Shown here in pieces: positions 1-9,279 of a DNA stretch of 64,000 nucleotides; the stretch's first letter is position 1; each line of letters starts with the position of its first letter. The stretch comes from Pseudoflavonifractor gallinarum (GTDB taxonomy: Bacteria > Bacillota > Clostridia > Oscillospirales > Oscillospiraceae): contig NZ_JADCKF010000003.1 in assembly GCF_014982855.1 (NCBI RefSeq), forward strand, positions 62,001 to 126,000, read 5' to 3'. The notes under the pieces were generated by a model that did not search any database, was not told where the DNA came from, and was given only the letters and a program-made list of their open reading frames with translations. Both the position numbers and the translations under genes were made by a program.

Positions 1-132
1 CAGCGGTCAGAACTGGACTGGCTGATCTACAACGATCCGCTGGCTTACGCAAAGTTGATTTTGGATGGTGATCCGGTTAGGTATCTGAAAGTAGCAGCAG
101 ATAGTAGATGGAGCGAATTTGATTTTAAGTAA
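1..132 (+). CDS. 3' end of an unidentified protein (partial)
   Basis: The frame is open from the first base and closes with TAA at 130-132, leaving 43 C-terminal residues. The tail is rich in acidic and aromatic residues (it contains LDWLIYNDPLAYAKLI). No family is recognised from so short a piece. It is AT-rich like the restriction genes to its right, so it probably belongs to the same accessory island. A new promoter begins 37 bases after its stop, so it is not obviously co-transcribed with what follows. Confidence 0.5.
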   Translation, partial: QRSELDWLIYNDPLAYAKLILDGDPVRYLKVAADSRWSEFDFK

Positions 133-168
133 TATTTGAATATTACATCGAAGTAGCAGAAAAAACGC

Positions 169-197
169 TTGACAACCTGAAAGCCATATGCTATGAT
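169..197 (+). promoter_or_regulatory. sigma-A type promoter upstream of the small Cys/His gene and the hsd operon
   Basis: TTGACA (169-174) and TATGAT (192-197) are separated by exactly 17 bases, which is close to consensus. The next gene starts at 351, so the leader would be about 145 nt. That leader contains an 11-bp hairpin with one G-U pair (220-247). Confidence 0.75.
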
Positions 198-219
198 TAT
201 ACCAGACAAGAGAAGAGCC

Positions 220-247
220 CCCGGGCACAGCGGCAACTGTGTCCGGG
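220..247 (+). other. GC-rich hairpin in the leader of the 67-residue protein
   Basis: CCCGGGCACAG (220-230) pairs with CTGTGTCCGGG (237-247) around a six-base loop. No T run follows, so it is not a normal terminator. It may stabilise the RNA, act in regulation, or be a remnant. Confidence 0.5.
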
Positions 248-350
248 AGCTTCCCGCGAAATATCATAGATATATCCGTGTTTATGATATCAGATGTTCG
301 TAAGAATGTCAATGCGGGCTTGTACTTTTGAAGAAAGGAGAACAAGCCTA

Positions 351-554
351 ATGCGTTTTTATGTAAACAAGTACGCGCAGCCTACTGGTGAGCATGAGGT
401 ACATCGCTCCAATTGCGCCTGGTTGCCTGATGCAGAAAACCGCATCTACCTGGGGGATTTTGCTACTTCCCAGGCTGCTGTAAAGGAAGCACGCAAGTAC
501 TACAGCTGTGTAGACGGTTGCAAGCATTGCTGCCCTGAAAGCCACACCCGATAA
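351..554 (+). CDS. small HxxxC...CxxC protein next to a type I restriction operon
   Basis: This is a 67-residue protein. I chose ATG 351 over the upstream in-frame start at 294 because an AAAGGAG-type ribosome site lies just before it (about 334-340) and the conserved-looking start is MRFYVNKYAQ. H18 and C22 (HRSNC) and C57/C60/C61 (CKHCC) could bind zinc. The IYLGDF segment and a short Ala/Lys helix separate the two Cys/His clusters. Similar small proteins are known in gut anaerobes, but I know of no function. A strong terminator follows immediately, so it is a separate transcription unit from the hsd genes. Confidence 0.7.
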   Translation: MRFYVNKYAQPTGEHEVHRSNCAWLPDAENRIYLGDFATSQAAVKEARKYYSCVDGCKHCCPESHTR

Positions 555-561
555 ACACGAT

Positions 562-602
562 AAGGTGGCCCGCCCGTTTATGGGCGGGCCACCTTTCTTT
601 TT
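562..602 (+). terminator. rho-independent terminator
   Basis: A perfect 14-bp stem (562-575 with 582-595) with a six-base loop is followed by a T-rich tract. It ends the 67-residue protein's transcript just before the hsd operon begins at 617. The hsd genes therefore rely on read-through or on a promoter I did not identify. Confidence 0.9.
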
Positions 603-616
603 GAGGAGGGAGAAAG

Positions 617-1210
617 ATGGTTGCTAAAATTTCGGATGTTGCGGAAGTGCAAGGTGGCATAGTTTTGAGCAGAAAAGAAGCGAAGACCCAAGAAGAAAGC
701 TACTGCTCTTATAAGCGCCTCACGCTTAGAGCATTTGATAGAACCGGCAGCATCCATGTTTCAGATCTAGAGGAGTTTTATGCCTGCGAGAGCTTGGACA
801 ATGCGTTGTTTACCTCAAAAGGGGACGTTGTGGTCCGTCTGCTTTCACCTATGTACCCTGTGTATGTAGAAAATAACTATGAAAATATTTTGGTACCTTC
901 TCAATTTGCTGTGTTGCGGGTGAAAGATAGAGAGGTCATTATGCCAGAATATCTACGCCTTTGGCTGGCGCAGAAAAGTATTCAGGATCGTGTTCTTGAT
1001 TTGGAAAGTGGGACGGCTCAAAAAGCTGTAAAAATAAAAACGATTTTAAACTTGGACATTTCTATCCCGCCTTTGGAAGTTCAAAAAAAAGCAGTGATGA
1101 TCGATACACTAAGCCGTCGCCGAGAATGTCTATACCGTGAATTAATCGAAGAAGAACGGACGTTTACCGAGAACTTATTAGAGAATATTATTGGAGGAAT
1201 CAACAGATGA
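617..1210 (+). CDS. half-length type I restriction specificity (HsdS-like) protein
   Basis: This 197-residue protein has a single target-recognition-like domain that starts VAKISDVAEVQGG and ends in a long helix (about residues 150-195; IPPLEVQKKAVMIDTLSRRR). That helix matches the conserved region that normally separates or follows the two recognition domains of HsdS. Full HsdS proteins are about 400 residues with two domains, so this is half an S subunit. A GAGGAGGG ribosome site precedes ATG 617. The gene overlaps hsdM by four bases (ATGA), so the two are translationally coupled. It could dimerise into an alternative S subunit or supply one domain. The family assignment is good; its role beside the full-length hsdS at 2787 is inference. 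Confidence 0.75.
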   Translation: MVAKISDVAEVQGGIVLSRKEAKTQEESYCSYKRLTLRAFDRTGSIHVSDLEEFYACESLDNALFTSKGDVVVRLLSPMYPVYVENNYENILVPSQFAVLRVKDREVIMPEYLRLWLAQKSIQDRVLDLESGTAQKAVKIKTILNLDISIPPLEVQKKAVMIDTLSRRRECLYRELIEEERTFTENLLENIIGGINR

Positions 1211-2769
1211 CGACGAAAAAAGATATTGAAAACGCATTGATGCGTGGTGCGGATACACTGCGGGACACCATTGATGCCGCAAACTATAAGGATTATGTTT
1301 TGCCAATCATGTTCGTCAAGTATCTGAGTGATTCTTATGAAGATGCTCTCGATGAACTGAAGAAAGAATATTCCGGAATTCGTCTGGAGCGGCAGAAGCG
1401 CTACTTGCCTTTCACTATCGCGGAGGAATGTTCGTTTCAGTCTTTGTACGACCAAAGATTTTCGGATAAAATCGGTCAGTTAATCAATGCCGCCATGCGC
1501 AAAATTGAGGCAGATAACAATCAGCAGTTGGCAGGCGTTTTGAATACCGTAGATTACAATAGTGAAAATGCGCTTGGAACGCTGGATCATAAAAAAGCAA
1601 TTCTTCGTGATTTGCTGGAGGACTTTGAATCGCTGAGCCTGCGGCCTTCTGAAATCGAAGTGAAAGCAGGCCAGGTGCCGGCAGACGTGATTGGCGATGC
1701 TTATGAATACATGATCGGTCAGTTTGCTAGTATGGCGGGTAAGAAAGCAGGGTCCTTCTATACCCCGGCAGCTGTATCGGAAATTATGGCCCGTATTGTA
1801 GATGTTCAGCCTGGTGAGCGCGTATATGACCCCACCTGTGGATCTGGTTCGTTGCTGATCAAAGCTGCCAAGAAGCAAAACAGCAAGGAAGTATCTATCT
1901 ATGGCCAGGAAGTAAACGGTTCTTCTGTTGCAATGGCCAAGATGAATATGTATATCCACGAAATCCGGGATGCAAAAATTGCCTGGGGTGATACTCTGGC
2001 AAATCCGCTTTTCCTAGATTCAGATGGTAACCTGCTGCTCTTTGATGCCATTGTTGCCAATATGCCTTTTTCTAAGGATAAATGGGCGTCTGGATTTAAT
2101 CCTGGCGGCGAGTCCAGCGGCAAAGGCAAAAAGGAGTTCAAAATGGAAGCCTCGCTGGATAAATTCCATCGCTTTGATTGGGGCGTTCCTCCTGCCAGCA
2201 AGGGCGATTGGGCGTTCTTGCTCCACATGATTGCAAGCCTTTCGGTGAATGGAAGAATTGCTGCTGTTGCTCCCCACGGCGTGTTGTTCCGTGGTGCTGC
2301 GGAAGGTCGTATCCGCCAGAAAGTGATTGAAGAGAATCTGCTGGATGCTGTTATTGGTCTGCCTGAGAACCTGTTCTACGGTACCTCCATTCCCGCCTGC
2401 ATTTTGGTGTTCAAAAAGAACCGGACCAACACGGATGTACTCTTTATTGATGCCAGCAAAAAAGATGAAAATGGCAATCCTCGCTATATCAAAGCAAGCA
2501 ATCAAAATGAATTGGCTCCGGAGCACATTGATGCCATTGTTGAAGCCTATCAATCGCGTACAGACAAGGATAAGCTTGCTCATGTAGCATCCTTGGAGGA
2601 AATCCAGGAGAATGAATACAATCTGAACATCCCTCGATATGTGGATACCTTTGAAGAGGAAGAACCGATTGATATTAAGACGGTTCAGACCAATATTGAC
2701 CGGCTGAAAACAGAAATTGCAGAAGCTGAAGCACAGATGGATGCGTATTTAAAGGAGCTTGGACTGTAA
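1207..2769 (+). CDS. hsdM: type I restriction-modification DNA methyltransferase subunit (HsdM)
   Basis: A 520-residue N6-adenine methyltransferase that modifies host DNA in complex with HsdS. The N-terminal helical domain (about 1-150) is followed by the methyltransferase core. The SAM-binding motif DPTCGSGSLL lies near residue 208. Catalytic motif IV near residue 284 reads ANMPF, where the family norm is NPP(F/Y). Downstream motifs such as GVLFRGAAEGRIR and the C-terminal coiled coil that contacts HsdS are present. Length is normal for HsdM. The ATG overlaps the preceding half-HsdS gene. Confidence 0.95.
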   Translation: MTTKKDIENALMRGADTLRDTIDAANYKDYVLPIMFVKYLSDSYEDALDELKKEYSGIRLERQKRYLPFTIAEECSFQSLYDQRFSDKIGQLINAAMRKIEADNNQQLAGVLNTVDYNSENALGTLDHKKAILRDLLEDFESLSLRPSEIEVKAGQVPADVIGDAYEYMIGQFASMAGKKAGSFYTPAAVSEIMARIVDVQPGERVYDPTCGSGSLLIKAAKKQNSKEVSIYGQEVNGSSVAMAKMNMYIHEIRDAKIAWGDTLANPLFLDSDGNLLLFDAIVANMPFSKDKWASGFNPGGESSGKGKKEFKMEASLDKFHRFDWGVPPASKGDWAFLLHMIASLSVNGRIAAVAPHGVLFRGAAEGRIRQKVIEENLLDAVIGLPENLFYGTSIPACILVFKKNRTNTDVLFIDASKKDENGNPRYIKASNQNELAPEHIDAIVEAYQSRTDKDKLAHVASLEEIQENEYNLNIPRYVDTFEEEEPIDIKTVQTNIDRLKTEIAEAEAQMDAYLKELGL

Positions 2770-2786
2770 TATAGGAGGTCAAATTG

Positions 2787-4049
2787 ATGACCAAACAGAT
2801 GAAATCTAGTACTGGTATTGAGCAGATACCAGGGGGATATAAATTGGAATATGGCTATGTGATCCCCAAAGAGTGGCAGATCGTTCGTTTTGATAAGTGC
2901 TTTCATCGACTGACGCAGAAAAACGCTGAAAACAATCAGAATGTTCTGACCATTTCGGCACAACAGGGATTGATTAGTCAGCTGGATTATTATAATACAC
3001 TTTATGCGAGTGAAGATAAAACAGGATACTTTTTGTTGCAAAAAGGTGACTTTGCGTATAACAAGAGTTATTCTACTGATTATGCTTACGGTGCTATTAA
3101 GCAGCTGGAAAAATATGAAAAAGGAATTGTTTCGCCGCTGTATATCTGCTTTTCCGCCAACAAACATACAAACACGGACTTTTATCGGCAATATTTTGAA
3201 GCGGGAAGATTTAATAGAGAAATTTACAAGATTGCACAGGAAGGCGCCAGGAATCATGGGCTATTGAATGTATCAACTCCTGAATTTTTTTCTGCAGCAC
3301 TTGTGTATCCACCTGTAGCAGAGCAGAAGAAAATTGCCGAAATCCTTACACATTGTGATAAGGTCATTGAATTGAAACAGCGTCTCATTGAGGAAGAAAA
3401 GAAGAAAAATCAGTGGTTGTTAGAATTTGTTTATAAACTCTCAGGAGTACAACATACGAAAATACCTCTTAAAAATTGCGGAAAGTGGTTTAGTGGGGGA
3501 ACGCCTGACAAACGCAACAATGATTATTGGGATCATGGTACTATTAAGTGGGTTTCGTCGCAAGAAGTGAAAGAAACGCATATACAGGACACAACCTATA
3601 AAATCACACATAAAGCGATAGCGGAATCTACAACAGCAATTGCTCCCGCATACTCACTGCTTTTAGTTACGAGAAGTGGTATTTTAAAACACAGTATTCC
3701 AGTTGCATATATTAGCGAGGATATGGCAATTAACCAAGATATTAAAGCATTGATTCCAAAAGAAGGAATTGATTATTACTATCTACTCTCGTACTTGAAG
3801 TATAAAGAAAAAGAACTGGTTTCTGCGTATGTTAAAACTGGTACCACAGTAGAAAGTATTATTATGAACTTGTTTTTGAAACTTGAAGTTCCTTTCCCAT
3901 CCTATGAAGAGCAAATAAGAATTTCTAATGTTATTCGCTGTAATGATAAGAAACTACAAGCATTAGCAGAGGAAGTGGAATGCTGGAAAGAAAAGAAAAA
4001 AGCTCTTATGCAAGTTCTATTGACAGGAACTGTGAGGGTTAAAACCTAA
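2787..4049 (+). CDS. hsdS: type I restriction-modification specificity subunit (HsdS)
   Basis: About 420 residues, the usual HsdS length. It has two target-recognition domains (about 1-185 and 220-375). Each is followed by a conserved helix: EQKKIAEILTHCDKVIELK (about 185-215) and the C-terminal EEQIRISNVIRCNDKKLQAL. The protein sets the bipartite DNA site recognised by the HsdM/HsdR complex. AGGAGG at 2773-2778 sits 8 bases before ATG 2787; an in-frame TTG lies immediately upstream and is less likely. The TAA stop overlaps the next start (TAATG). Confidence 0.93.
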   Translation: MTKQMKSSTGIEQIPGGYKLEYGYVIPKEWQIVRFDKCFHRLTQKNAENNQNVLTISAQQGLISQLDYYNTLYASEDKTGYFLLQKGDFAYNKSYSTDYAYGAIKQLEKYEKGIVSPLYICFSANKHTNTDFYRQYFEAGRFNREIYKIAQEGARNHGLLNVSTPEFFSAALVYPPVAEQKKIAEILTHCDKVIELKQRLIEEEKKKNQWLLEFVYKLSGVQHTKIPLKNCGKWFSGGTPDKRNNDYWDHGTIKWVSSQEVKETHIQDTTYKITHKAIAESTTAIAPAYSLLLVTRSGILKHSIPVAYISEDMAINQDIKALIPKEGIDYYYLLSYLKYKEKELVSAYVKTGTTVESIIMNLFLKLEVPFPSYEEQIRISNVIRCNDKKLQALAEEVECWKEKKKALMQVLLTGTVRVKT

Positions 4050-4906
4050 TGAAGAGTAAAGATAAAAAGAAGGAAGTTCCTACGAACTTTCCTGATATCG
4101 AAACTGTAGAAGGGCTGAAATTGTATTTAGACGATATGGCAAATCGATTAAAAAATAGCCCGTATTTGTATCATTACACAACAGTTTCCAATGTGATTAA
4201 GATGATACAAGGGAAAACCTGGCATCTTGGAAACGCAGCTGGAGTGAACGATAATCTGGAATATAAAAATGGTGATCCACATCGTTGGAACAATCTTTTC
4301 TTCAGTTGTTTTATGTGTGAAGATAAAGAAAGCATTGGTATGTGGAGTATGTATGCACAGCCATGGGAAAAAGGAGTAAAGGTTGCACTTCCAAGAAACG
4401 TAGTCCGTGAATGGATTAAAGACACAAAAGAAATTCTGGAAATTTCAACGATAAACTATCAGCCCACAGGACGGGCGATTGCTATTGAAGAAAGTGGAGC
4501 CTCTTTGAAATTATCGTCGGTTGCCTATTGTAATGCAGATAGCCTGCAGGAAACAAAAGCCAATGAAAAGGTAATGTGGAGTACCGCAACCAATACCAAT
4601 ATTAAAAATGCTGTGCGAATTCCCGAATTGACCGGGTACATAAAAGATATGGCCTGGTCTTATGAGAAAGAAATTCGTATTAAAGCAGAATTTGAGAATA
4701 TTGGAAATATAAAGCGCGTAGCAATTCCACTGACCGATGAAGTTATTGATGCAATGACCATTACGGCCAGCCCTCTGTTTGAAGGTGATCTGCATGCAGA
4801 ATTGGAGCGAGAAATTGCTCGACAAGTAAAAACAGAGTCAAGTATTTTTACCCATCGACTGAATATCAAGACCATCTGCCAAGGATGTGAATATAAATTG
4901 GCATAA
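4049..4906 (+). CDS. DUF2971 family protein inside the hsd operon
   Basis: A 285-residue soluble protein. The N-terminal half has the DUF2971 pattern: LYHYTTVSNVIKMI, a FFSCFMCEDKESIGMWSMYA segment, then GVKVALPR. No enzyme activity is established for the family as far as I know. The start overlaps the hsdS stop by one base and hsdR follows 35 bases later, so it is transcribed with the restriction genes. This position suggests an accessory or guard role in defence, but that is inference. Confidence 0.75.
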   Translation: MKSKDKKKEVPTNFPDIETVEGLKLYLDDMANRLKNSPYLYHYTTVSNVIKMIQGKTWHLGNAAGVNDNLEYKNGDPHRWNNLFFSCFMCEDKESIGMWSMYAQPWEKGVKVALPRNVVREWIKDTKEILEISTINYQPTGRAIAIEESGASLKLSSVAYCNADSLQETKANEKVMWSTATNTNIKNAVRIPELTGYIKDMAWSYEKEIRIKAEFENIGNIKRVAIPLTDEVIDAMTITASPLFEGDLHAELEREIARQVKTESSIFTHRLNIKTICQGCEYKLA

Positions 4907-4941
4907 TCAATGGTGGGTAGCAGATAAGTGAGGAAAGAAAC

Positions 4942-7900
4942 ATGCCTGAGCACACAATTTTTAATGAACGTCCTGAATCTCAGGACCGTGCGTTAAAAGT
5001 AATTGAAAAGCTGGGATATACGATTGTTCCCCGGAGTGAAGCAGAGAAAAAACGTGGCTCTCGTCGGGCTGTGCTATTTACGGAAGAACTACAGTCTTTT
5101 CTGAGCCACCAGACATATCAGTTTGGCACGGAAGACAGATTCTTTTCAGGAGGCTCCATTGCTAAGGCGATGCAGACTGTAGACCAGTTCAGTGCAGCCG
5201 GACTGTATGCTGAAAACAAGGCGATCTATGAGCTTCTCTGTGCGGGCAAAAGCATGGAAGAGGATCTGCCTGACGGAACCCGTCAGTCCTTTGATTTGAG
5301 TTTCATTGACTTTGAACACCCGGAAAATAATACATTCCAAGTGACGGATGAGTTTGAAGTAGAACGTTCTAATGGTAAATTCGCTCGTCCGGATATCGTA
5401 GTGCTGGTCAATGGCATCCCTCTGGTGGTCATCGAATGTAAAAAATCCAGTGTTGATGTAATGGAAGGTGTCAACCAGAACATCCGTAACTGGGGTGAAG
5501 AGTACATTCCGCATCTATTCCGTTACGCACAGTTAGTTCTAGCAGTTAATCCGGATAAGGTGCTTTACGGCACTTGTGGAACGCCTGCAAAATACTTTGT
5601 GTCCTGGCACGAGGACGATAAAGAATGGCTGAACGACTGGTGCCGGAAATGCTCTCCGGATGGTCATATCAAGGAACAGGATCGAGCATTGGTTTCATTG
5701 TTGCACCCGGAGCGACTGTTGGATCTGATCCGCAATTTCATCATTTACGATAACAATGTAAAGAAAATTTGCCGGTATAAACAGTACTTTGCAGTAAAAA
5801 AATGCATGAATCGTATTTTGCTGAAAGACGGCGCAAACACCAGAAGTGGAGTGGTTTGGCACACACAAGGTAGCGGTAAAACTCTCACCATGATTATGCT
5901 AACCAAAATGATTCTGCGTGAGAGTATGCAGCCAAAAAGCATGATCAAACAGCCGCGTTTTGTGATGGTAACTGACCGTATCAATTTGGACAAACAGATC
6001 AGGGATAACTTTATTCACACTCAGATGAGTCCTCACCGTGCCAAGACCGGCAAAGGTTTGATTGAATTGCTGAAAGAGGAGAGTAATACGGTCATTACTG
6101 CACTGGTCAATAAATTCGAAGCTGCAGTAAAACAGGAATACTGTAATGACAGCGAAAATATTTTTGTTTTTATTGATGAAGGGCATCGAACACAATATGG
6201 CAAGTTGAATATCTACATGAACCGAGTTCTGCCTAACGCCGTGAAGATTGCATTCACAGGTACTCCCCTGATGCAGAAAAAGCCGAAAGAAAATAAACGT
6301 GATATTATTCCGGCAAGAGATACCTATGAAAAGTTTGGTCCTGAAATCGACAGATACACACTTCAAGATGCTATTGACGATAAAGTAACGGTTCCTATTG
6401 TTTATGAAGGCCGCGTGATCCCTCAACAAGTTACCAGTGAGCAGATTAACGCTCATCTGAAGTATATTACTGTAGGCCTTACGGAAAAAGCTAAGAAAGA
6501 TCTGGAGATTAAGTATAGCCGATTTGTTGCTCTTGCTCAGACAGAAGCGCGCCTCAATATGATAGCATTTGACCTGCATGAACATTTTATCAATTATGTT
6601 AAGCCAAAGGGATTCAAAGCTATGCTCACGTGTGCTTCGCGTGCAGAAGCGGTGCAGCTTTTTTATAAATTGAGAGATCTCGGCGGAGTTACTCCGGCGG
6701 TAGTTATTACTCCTAACTCCGGCAAAGAGGGTGATGATGAAAACAACACTCCTCAAACTGAAAAAATTATAGGAGAATTTTTCCGGAAAGAGGTTGATCC
6801 CCTTTTTAAAAATAACTATGACGCCTATGAAGACTCTGTAACTGGGAGGTTTATTGATCCAGAAGGTGATGTTGATCTACTGATTGTAAAAGATAAGTTG
6901 CTCACTGGTTTTGATGCACCAATTGCCGCTGTGCTGTATGTGGATAAAAAGTTGAAGGATCATACCCTCTTGCAGGCTATTGCTCGTGTGAACAGAGTAT
7001 ATCCAGACAAAGATTTTGGTTTGGTCGTCGATTATATGGGAATCTTTAAGAAACTGAATTCTGCTTTGGATTTGTATAGTGACGAGCAATCCGGAATGAA
7101 TCTATTTAATCGTTCAGAAATTCAGTCAGCAATATCTTCGGTTTCAGAAGAAAAGCAAAAGCTGGAGAAAGTTCATCACGAGCTTTGGAAAATATTTAAG
7201 GGGATCGATCCCAACGAGTCTAGTGCAAATGTATGGCAGGAACGTCTCAGAGAGCATGATGTGCGCAAAAATTTCTATGAAAAGCTGTCTGCCTTTGCGA
7301 AGATGGTGGATTTTATGTATTCCAGCTACGAATTATTTGAAGCTGTTGGATTTGATCAGGCAGAAGTTTATCGTAAAGACTATCTGTTTTTCAAAAAACT
7401 AAAGGATAGTGTATCTCTTCGCTTCAATGATCGTGTGGACTTTTCTCGATATGAGGATGGCATTCGTCAGCTGCTGAATACCTATGTGAACGCAGAAGAC
7501 GCAAAAATCCTGATTGAACCGCTGGATATTACAAACAAGGAAAAGATGGAGGAACAGCTTGCTCGACTAGGGTCTAGTGAAGCAAAAGCAGAAGCTATTC
7601 AAACACGTCAGGTTGAAGTGCTCGAAAGTCAGCGGTATGTAGATCCGATTCGTTATATGACTTTCATGGAAAGAATAAAAAAGGCCCTTTCGGACTATAT
7701 GCAGGAGCGTGACAGTGAAAAGTACCTTTCTTCCATGGAGAAAATGGCAGAGGACTATCGAGCTGGCCGGAGTTCAGTTAAATATCCAGAGAATATTGTG
7801 GATGATAGCGATGCAAAGTCTTTCTATGGTGCTGTTTGTGCAGGTATCAAAAAGTCAACTGGTGTTGCTGACGTAGAAATTACTGATGCGATGGGCGAAT

Positions 7901-8100
7901 TGGCCTTAAACATCAAAGACGTTATTGTGAAACACACAAAGCGTGACTGGAGAGACAATGTCATTGTACACAGGGACATCAAAAAGGCGCTCGATGATTT
8001 GCTGTTTGACTATATGGAAGATAATCAACTTGATTGGAGTTTGGATACAATCGATATCATTATTGATGAAATTATGATGGTGGCAAAGAAGGGCTATTGA
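4942..8100 (+). CDS. hsdR: type I restriction endonuclease subunit R (HsdR)
   Basis: A 1052-residue ATP-dependent translocase/nuclease. The nuclease domain is near residues 149-170: RPDIVVLVNGIPLVVIECKKS, with D, E and K of the PD-(D/E)xK site. The first helicase half carries Walker A (TQGSGKT, near 308) and a DEGH box (FIDEGHRT, near 412). The second half has the Arg-rich motif QAIARVNRVYPDK. The C-terminal region would dock onto HsdM/HsdS. All key residues are present and length is typical, so the system looks intact. ATG 4942 follows a GAGGAAAG ribosome site. Confidence 0.95.
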   Translation: MPEHTIFNERPESQDRALKVIEKLGYTIVPRSEAEKKRGSRRAVLFTEELQSFLSHQTYQFGTEDRFFSGGSIAKAMQTVDQFSAAGLYAENKAIYELLCAGKSMEEDLPDGTRQSFDLSFIDFEHPENNTFQVTDEFEVERSNGKFARPDIVVLVNGIPLVVIECKKSSVDVMEGVNQNIRNWGEEYIPHLFRYAQLVLAVNPDKVLYGTCGTPAKYFVSWHEDDKEWLNDWCRKCSPDGHIKEQDRALVSLLHPERLLDLIRNFIIYDNNVKKICRYKQYFAVKKCMNRILLKDGANTRSGVVWHTQGSGKTLTMIMLTKMILRESMQPKSMIKQPRFVMVTDRINLDKQIRDNFIHTQMSPHRAKTGKGLIELLKEESNTVITALVNKFEAAVKQEYCNDSENIFVFIDEGHRTQYGKLNIYMNRVLPNAVKIAFTGTPLMQKKPKENKRDIIPARDTYEKFGPEIDRYTLQDAIDDKVTVPIVYEGRVIPQQVTSEQINAHLKYITVGLTEKAKKDLEIKYSRFVALAQTEARLNMIAFDLHEHFINYVKPKGFKAMLTCASRAEAVQLFYKLRDLGGVTPAVVITPNSGKEGDDENNTPQTEKIIGEFFRKEVDPLFKNNYDAYEDSVTGRFIDPEGDVDLLIVKDKLLTGFDAPIAAVLYVDKKLKDHTLLQAIARVNRVYPDKDFGLVVDYMGIFKKLNSALDLYSDEQSGMNLFNRSEIQSAISSVSEEKQKLEKVHHELWKIFKGIDPNESSANVWQERLREHDVRKNFYEKLSAFAKMVDFMYSSYELFEAVGFDQAEVYRKDYLFFKKLKDSVSLRFNDRVDFSRYEDGIRQLLNTYVNAEDAKILIEPLDITNKEKMEEQLARLGSSEAKAEAIQTRQVEVLESQRYVDPIRYMTFMERIKKALSDYMQERDSEKYLSSMEKMAEDYRAGRSSVKYPENIVDDSDAKSFYGAVCAGIKKSTGVADVEITDAMGELALNIKDVIVKHTKRDWRDNVIVHRDIKKALDDLLFDYMEDNQLDWSLDTIDIIIDEIMMVAKKGY

Positions 8101-8101
8101 T

Positions 8102-8827
8102 ATGGAGAAAGTCAGCATTATGTTGCCAACATCCCAAAAAACGGTTGAGGTCAATCTTGATAGAAAGACGATGAAAACATGTCGCCTAAAGGTCTATCCG
8201 ACACAGGAAATTGTGTTATCAATACCACAGACAGTACCGATAGAATGGGCTGAAGAATTTTTGACAGACAAAAGCAGCTGGATTGAGTCAAAGTTAGAGT
8301 CCTTTCAGAGAACAAGTGGATATGCAGCGACAGATGAGATTCGAAATGGCTTCTCAATTAAAATGCTTGGCGAAGACATGCTGTTTGTTTTAACGGAGTG
8401 TGATAAGGAACAAGTGTATTCTGAAGGCAAGCGTATCTATATTTGCTGTCATGACCCAGATGATCAAGAAAAAGTCTGGAATTTATTCGAAAGCTGGTGG
8501 CGCAAACAAGCAAAAGCGATTCTACAGAAACGAGCAGAGCATTGGTATCCGATTATCGAAAAATATGGAGTTGCAATGCCGAAAGTTGCAGTTCGTAAGA
8601 TGAAAACCTTGTGGGGCAGCTGCAGCGTAAATCGAGGAGCTATAACTTTAAATTTTTACTTGATTAAAGCTCGGATGCCTTACATTGATTATGTTATTTT
8701 GCATGAGCTGACCCATTTTTTATATCCAAATCACAGCAAACAGTTTTATATGTTCCTGTCTAACTACATGCCTGATTGGAAAGAACGAAAGTGTATTTTG
8801 GATCAGGAAGTGGTACACGGCCTGTGA
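8102..8827 (+). CDS. YgjP-type (DUF45) zinc metallopeptidase-like protein
   Basis: A 241-residue protein with the family hallmark HELTHFLYPNHSKQFY near residue 200 (an HExxH zinc site plus a downstream His). LWGSCSVNRGAITLNFYLI just before it is also characteristic. The gene starts two bases after the hsdR stop, so it is in the same operon. YgjP-like genes are often found at the ends of type I restriction operons. Their substrate is unknown; regulation or turnover of the R subunit is a possibility I cannot test here. Confidence 0.88.
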   Translation: MEKVSIMLPTSQKTVEVNLDRKTMKTCRLKVYPTQEIVLSIPQTVPIEWAEEFLTDKSSWIESKLESFQRTSGYAATDEIRNGFSIKMLGEDMLFVLTECDKEQVYSEGKRIYICCHDPDDQEKVWNLFESWWRKQAKAILQKRAEHWYPIIEKYGVAMPKVAVRKMKTLWGSCSVNRGAITLNFYLIKARMPYIDYVILHELTHFLYPNHSKQFYMFLSNYMPDWKERKCILDQEVVHGL

Positions 8828-8878
8828 GGTTGGATGTGAATCAAAAAATGTTTATTATTTCGGTCTGGAGCGAGAAGT

Positions 8879-9124
8879 ATGGAACTTGATGAAGCGTTGA
8901 AAGCGTCAAAAATGCCGATGATAGTTGTGCATTTCGATGATAACTTTGAGACCACACATGCCGAAGAATATAACATGGAAAATTTTGAGTTAGCAGAGTG
9001 GCAGATTGAGAGTTTGGCTAGAATGCTATTACCTTCAATTCGTGAGTATTATAGAAATCCCGAGTATACCGACGCGGTTAATGAGCGGATGAAGCAACAA
9101 AATGAAGAATTGATAGATGTTTGA
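8879..9124 (+). CDS. hypothetical acidic protein, 81 residues
   Basis: A short acidic protein (MELDEALKASKMPMIVVHFD at the start) without recognised motifs, signal peptide or membrane segment. A GGAGCGAG stretch before ATG 8879 can serve as ribosome site. It lies 51 bases after the YgjP-like gene in the same direction and has island-like base composition. It could be part of the restriction operon's tail. Nothing suggests a function. Confidence 0.55.
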   Translation: MELDEALKASKMPMIVVHFDDNFETTHAEEYNMENFELAEWQIESLARMLLPSIREYYRNPEYTDAVNERMKQQNEELIDV

Positions 9125-9279
9125 GGTCAATGGTGTAGAATATGTAAGGTAAGCCTGGTGATCAATAGCTACGAGAAATCATAGGCAACCATGGCGATGC
9201 CTTCTGATAATGAAATGCTAATGCTTCAATTGGAGATTACAAAAGATGCTCATTAAACTTCTACCGAGGGCGAATGATT

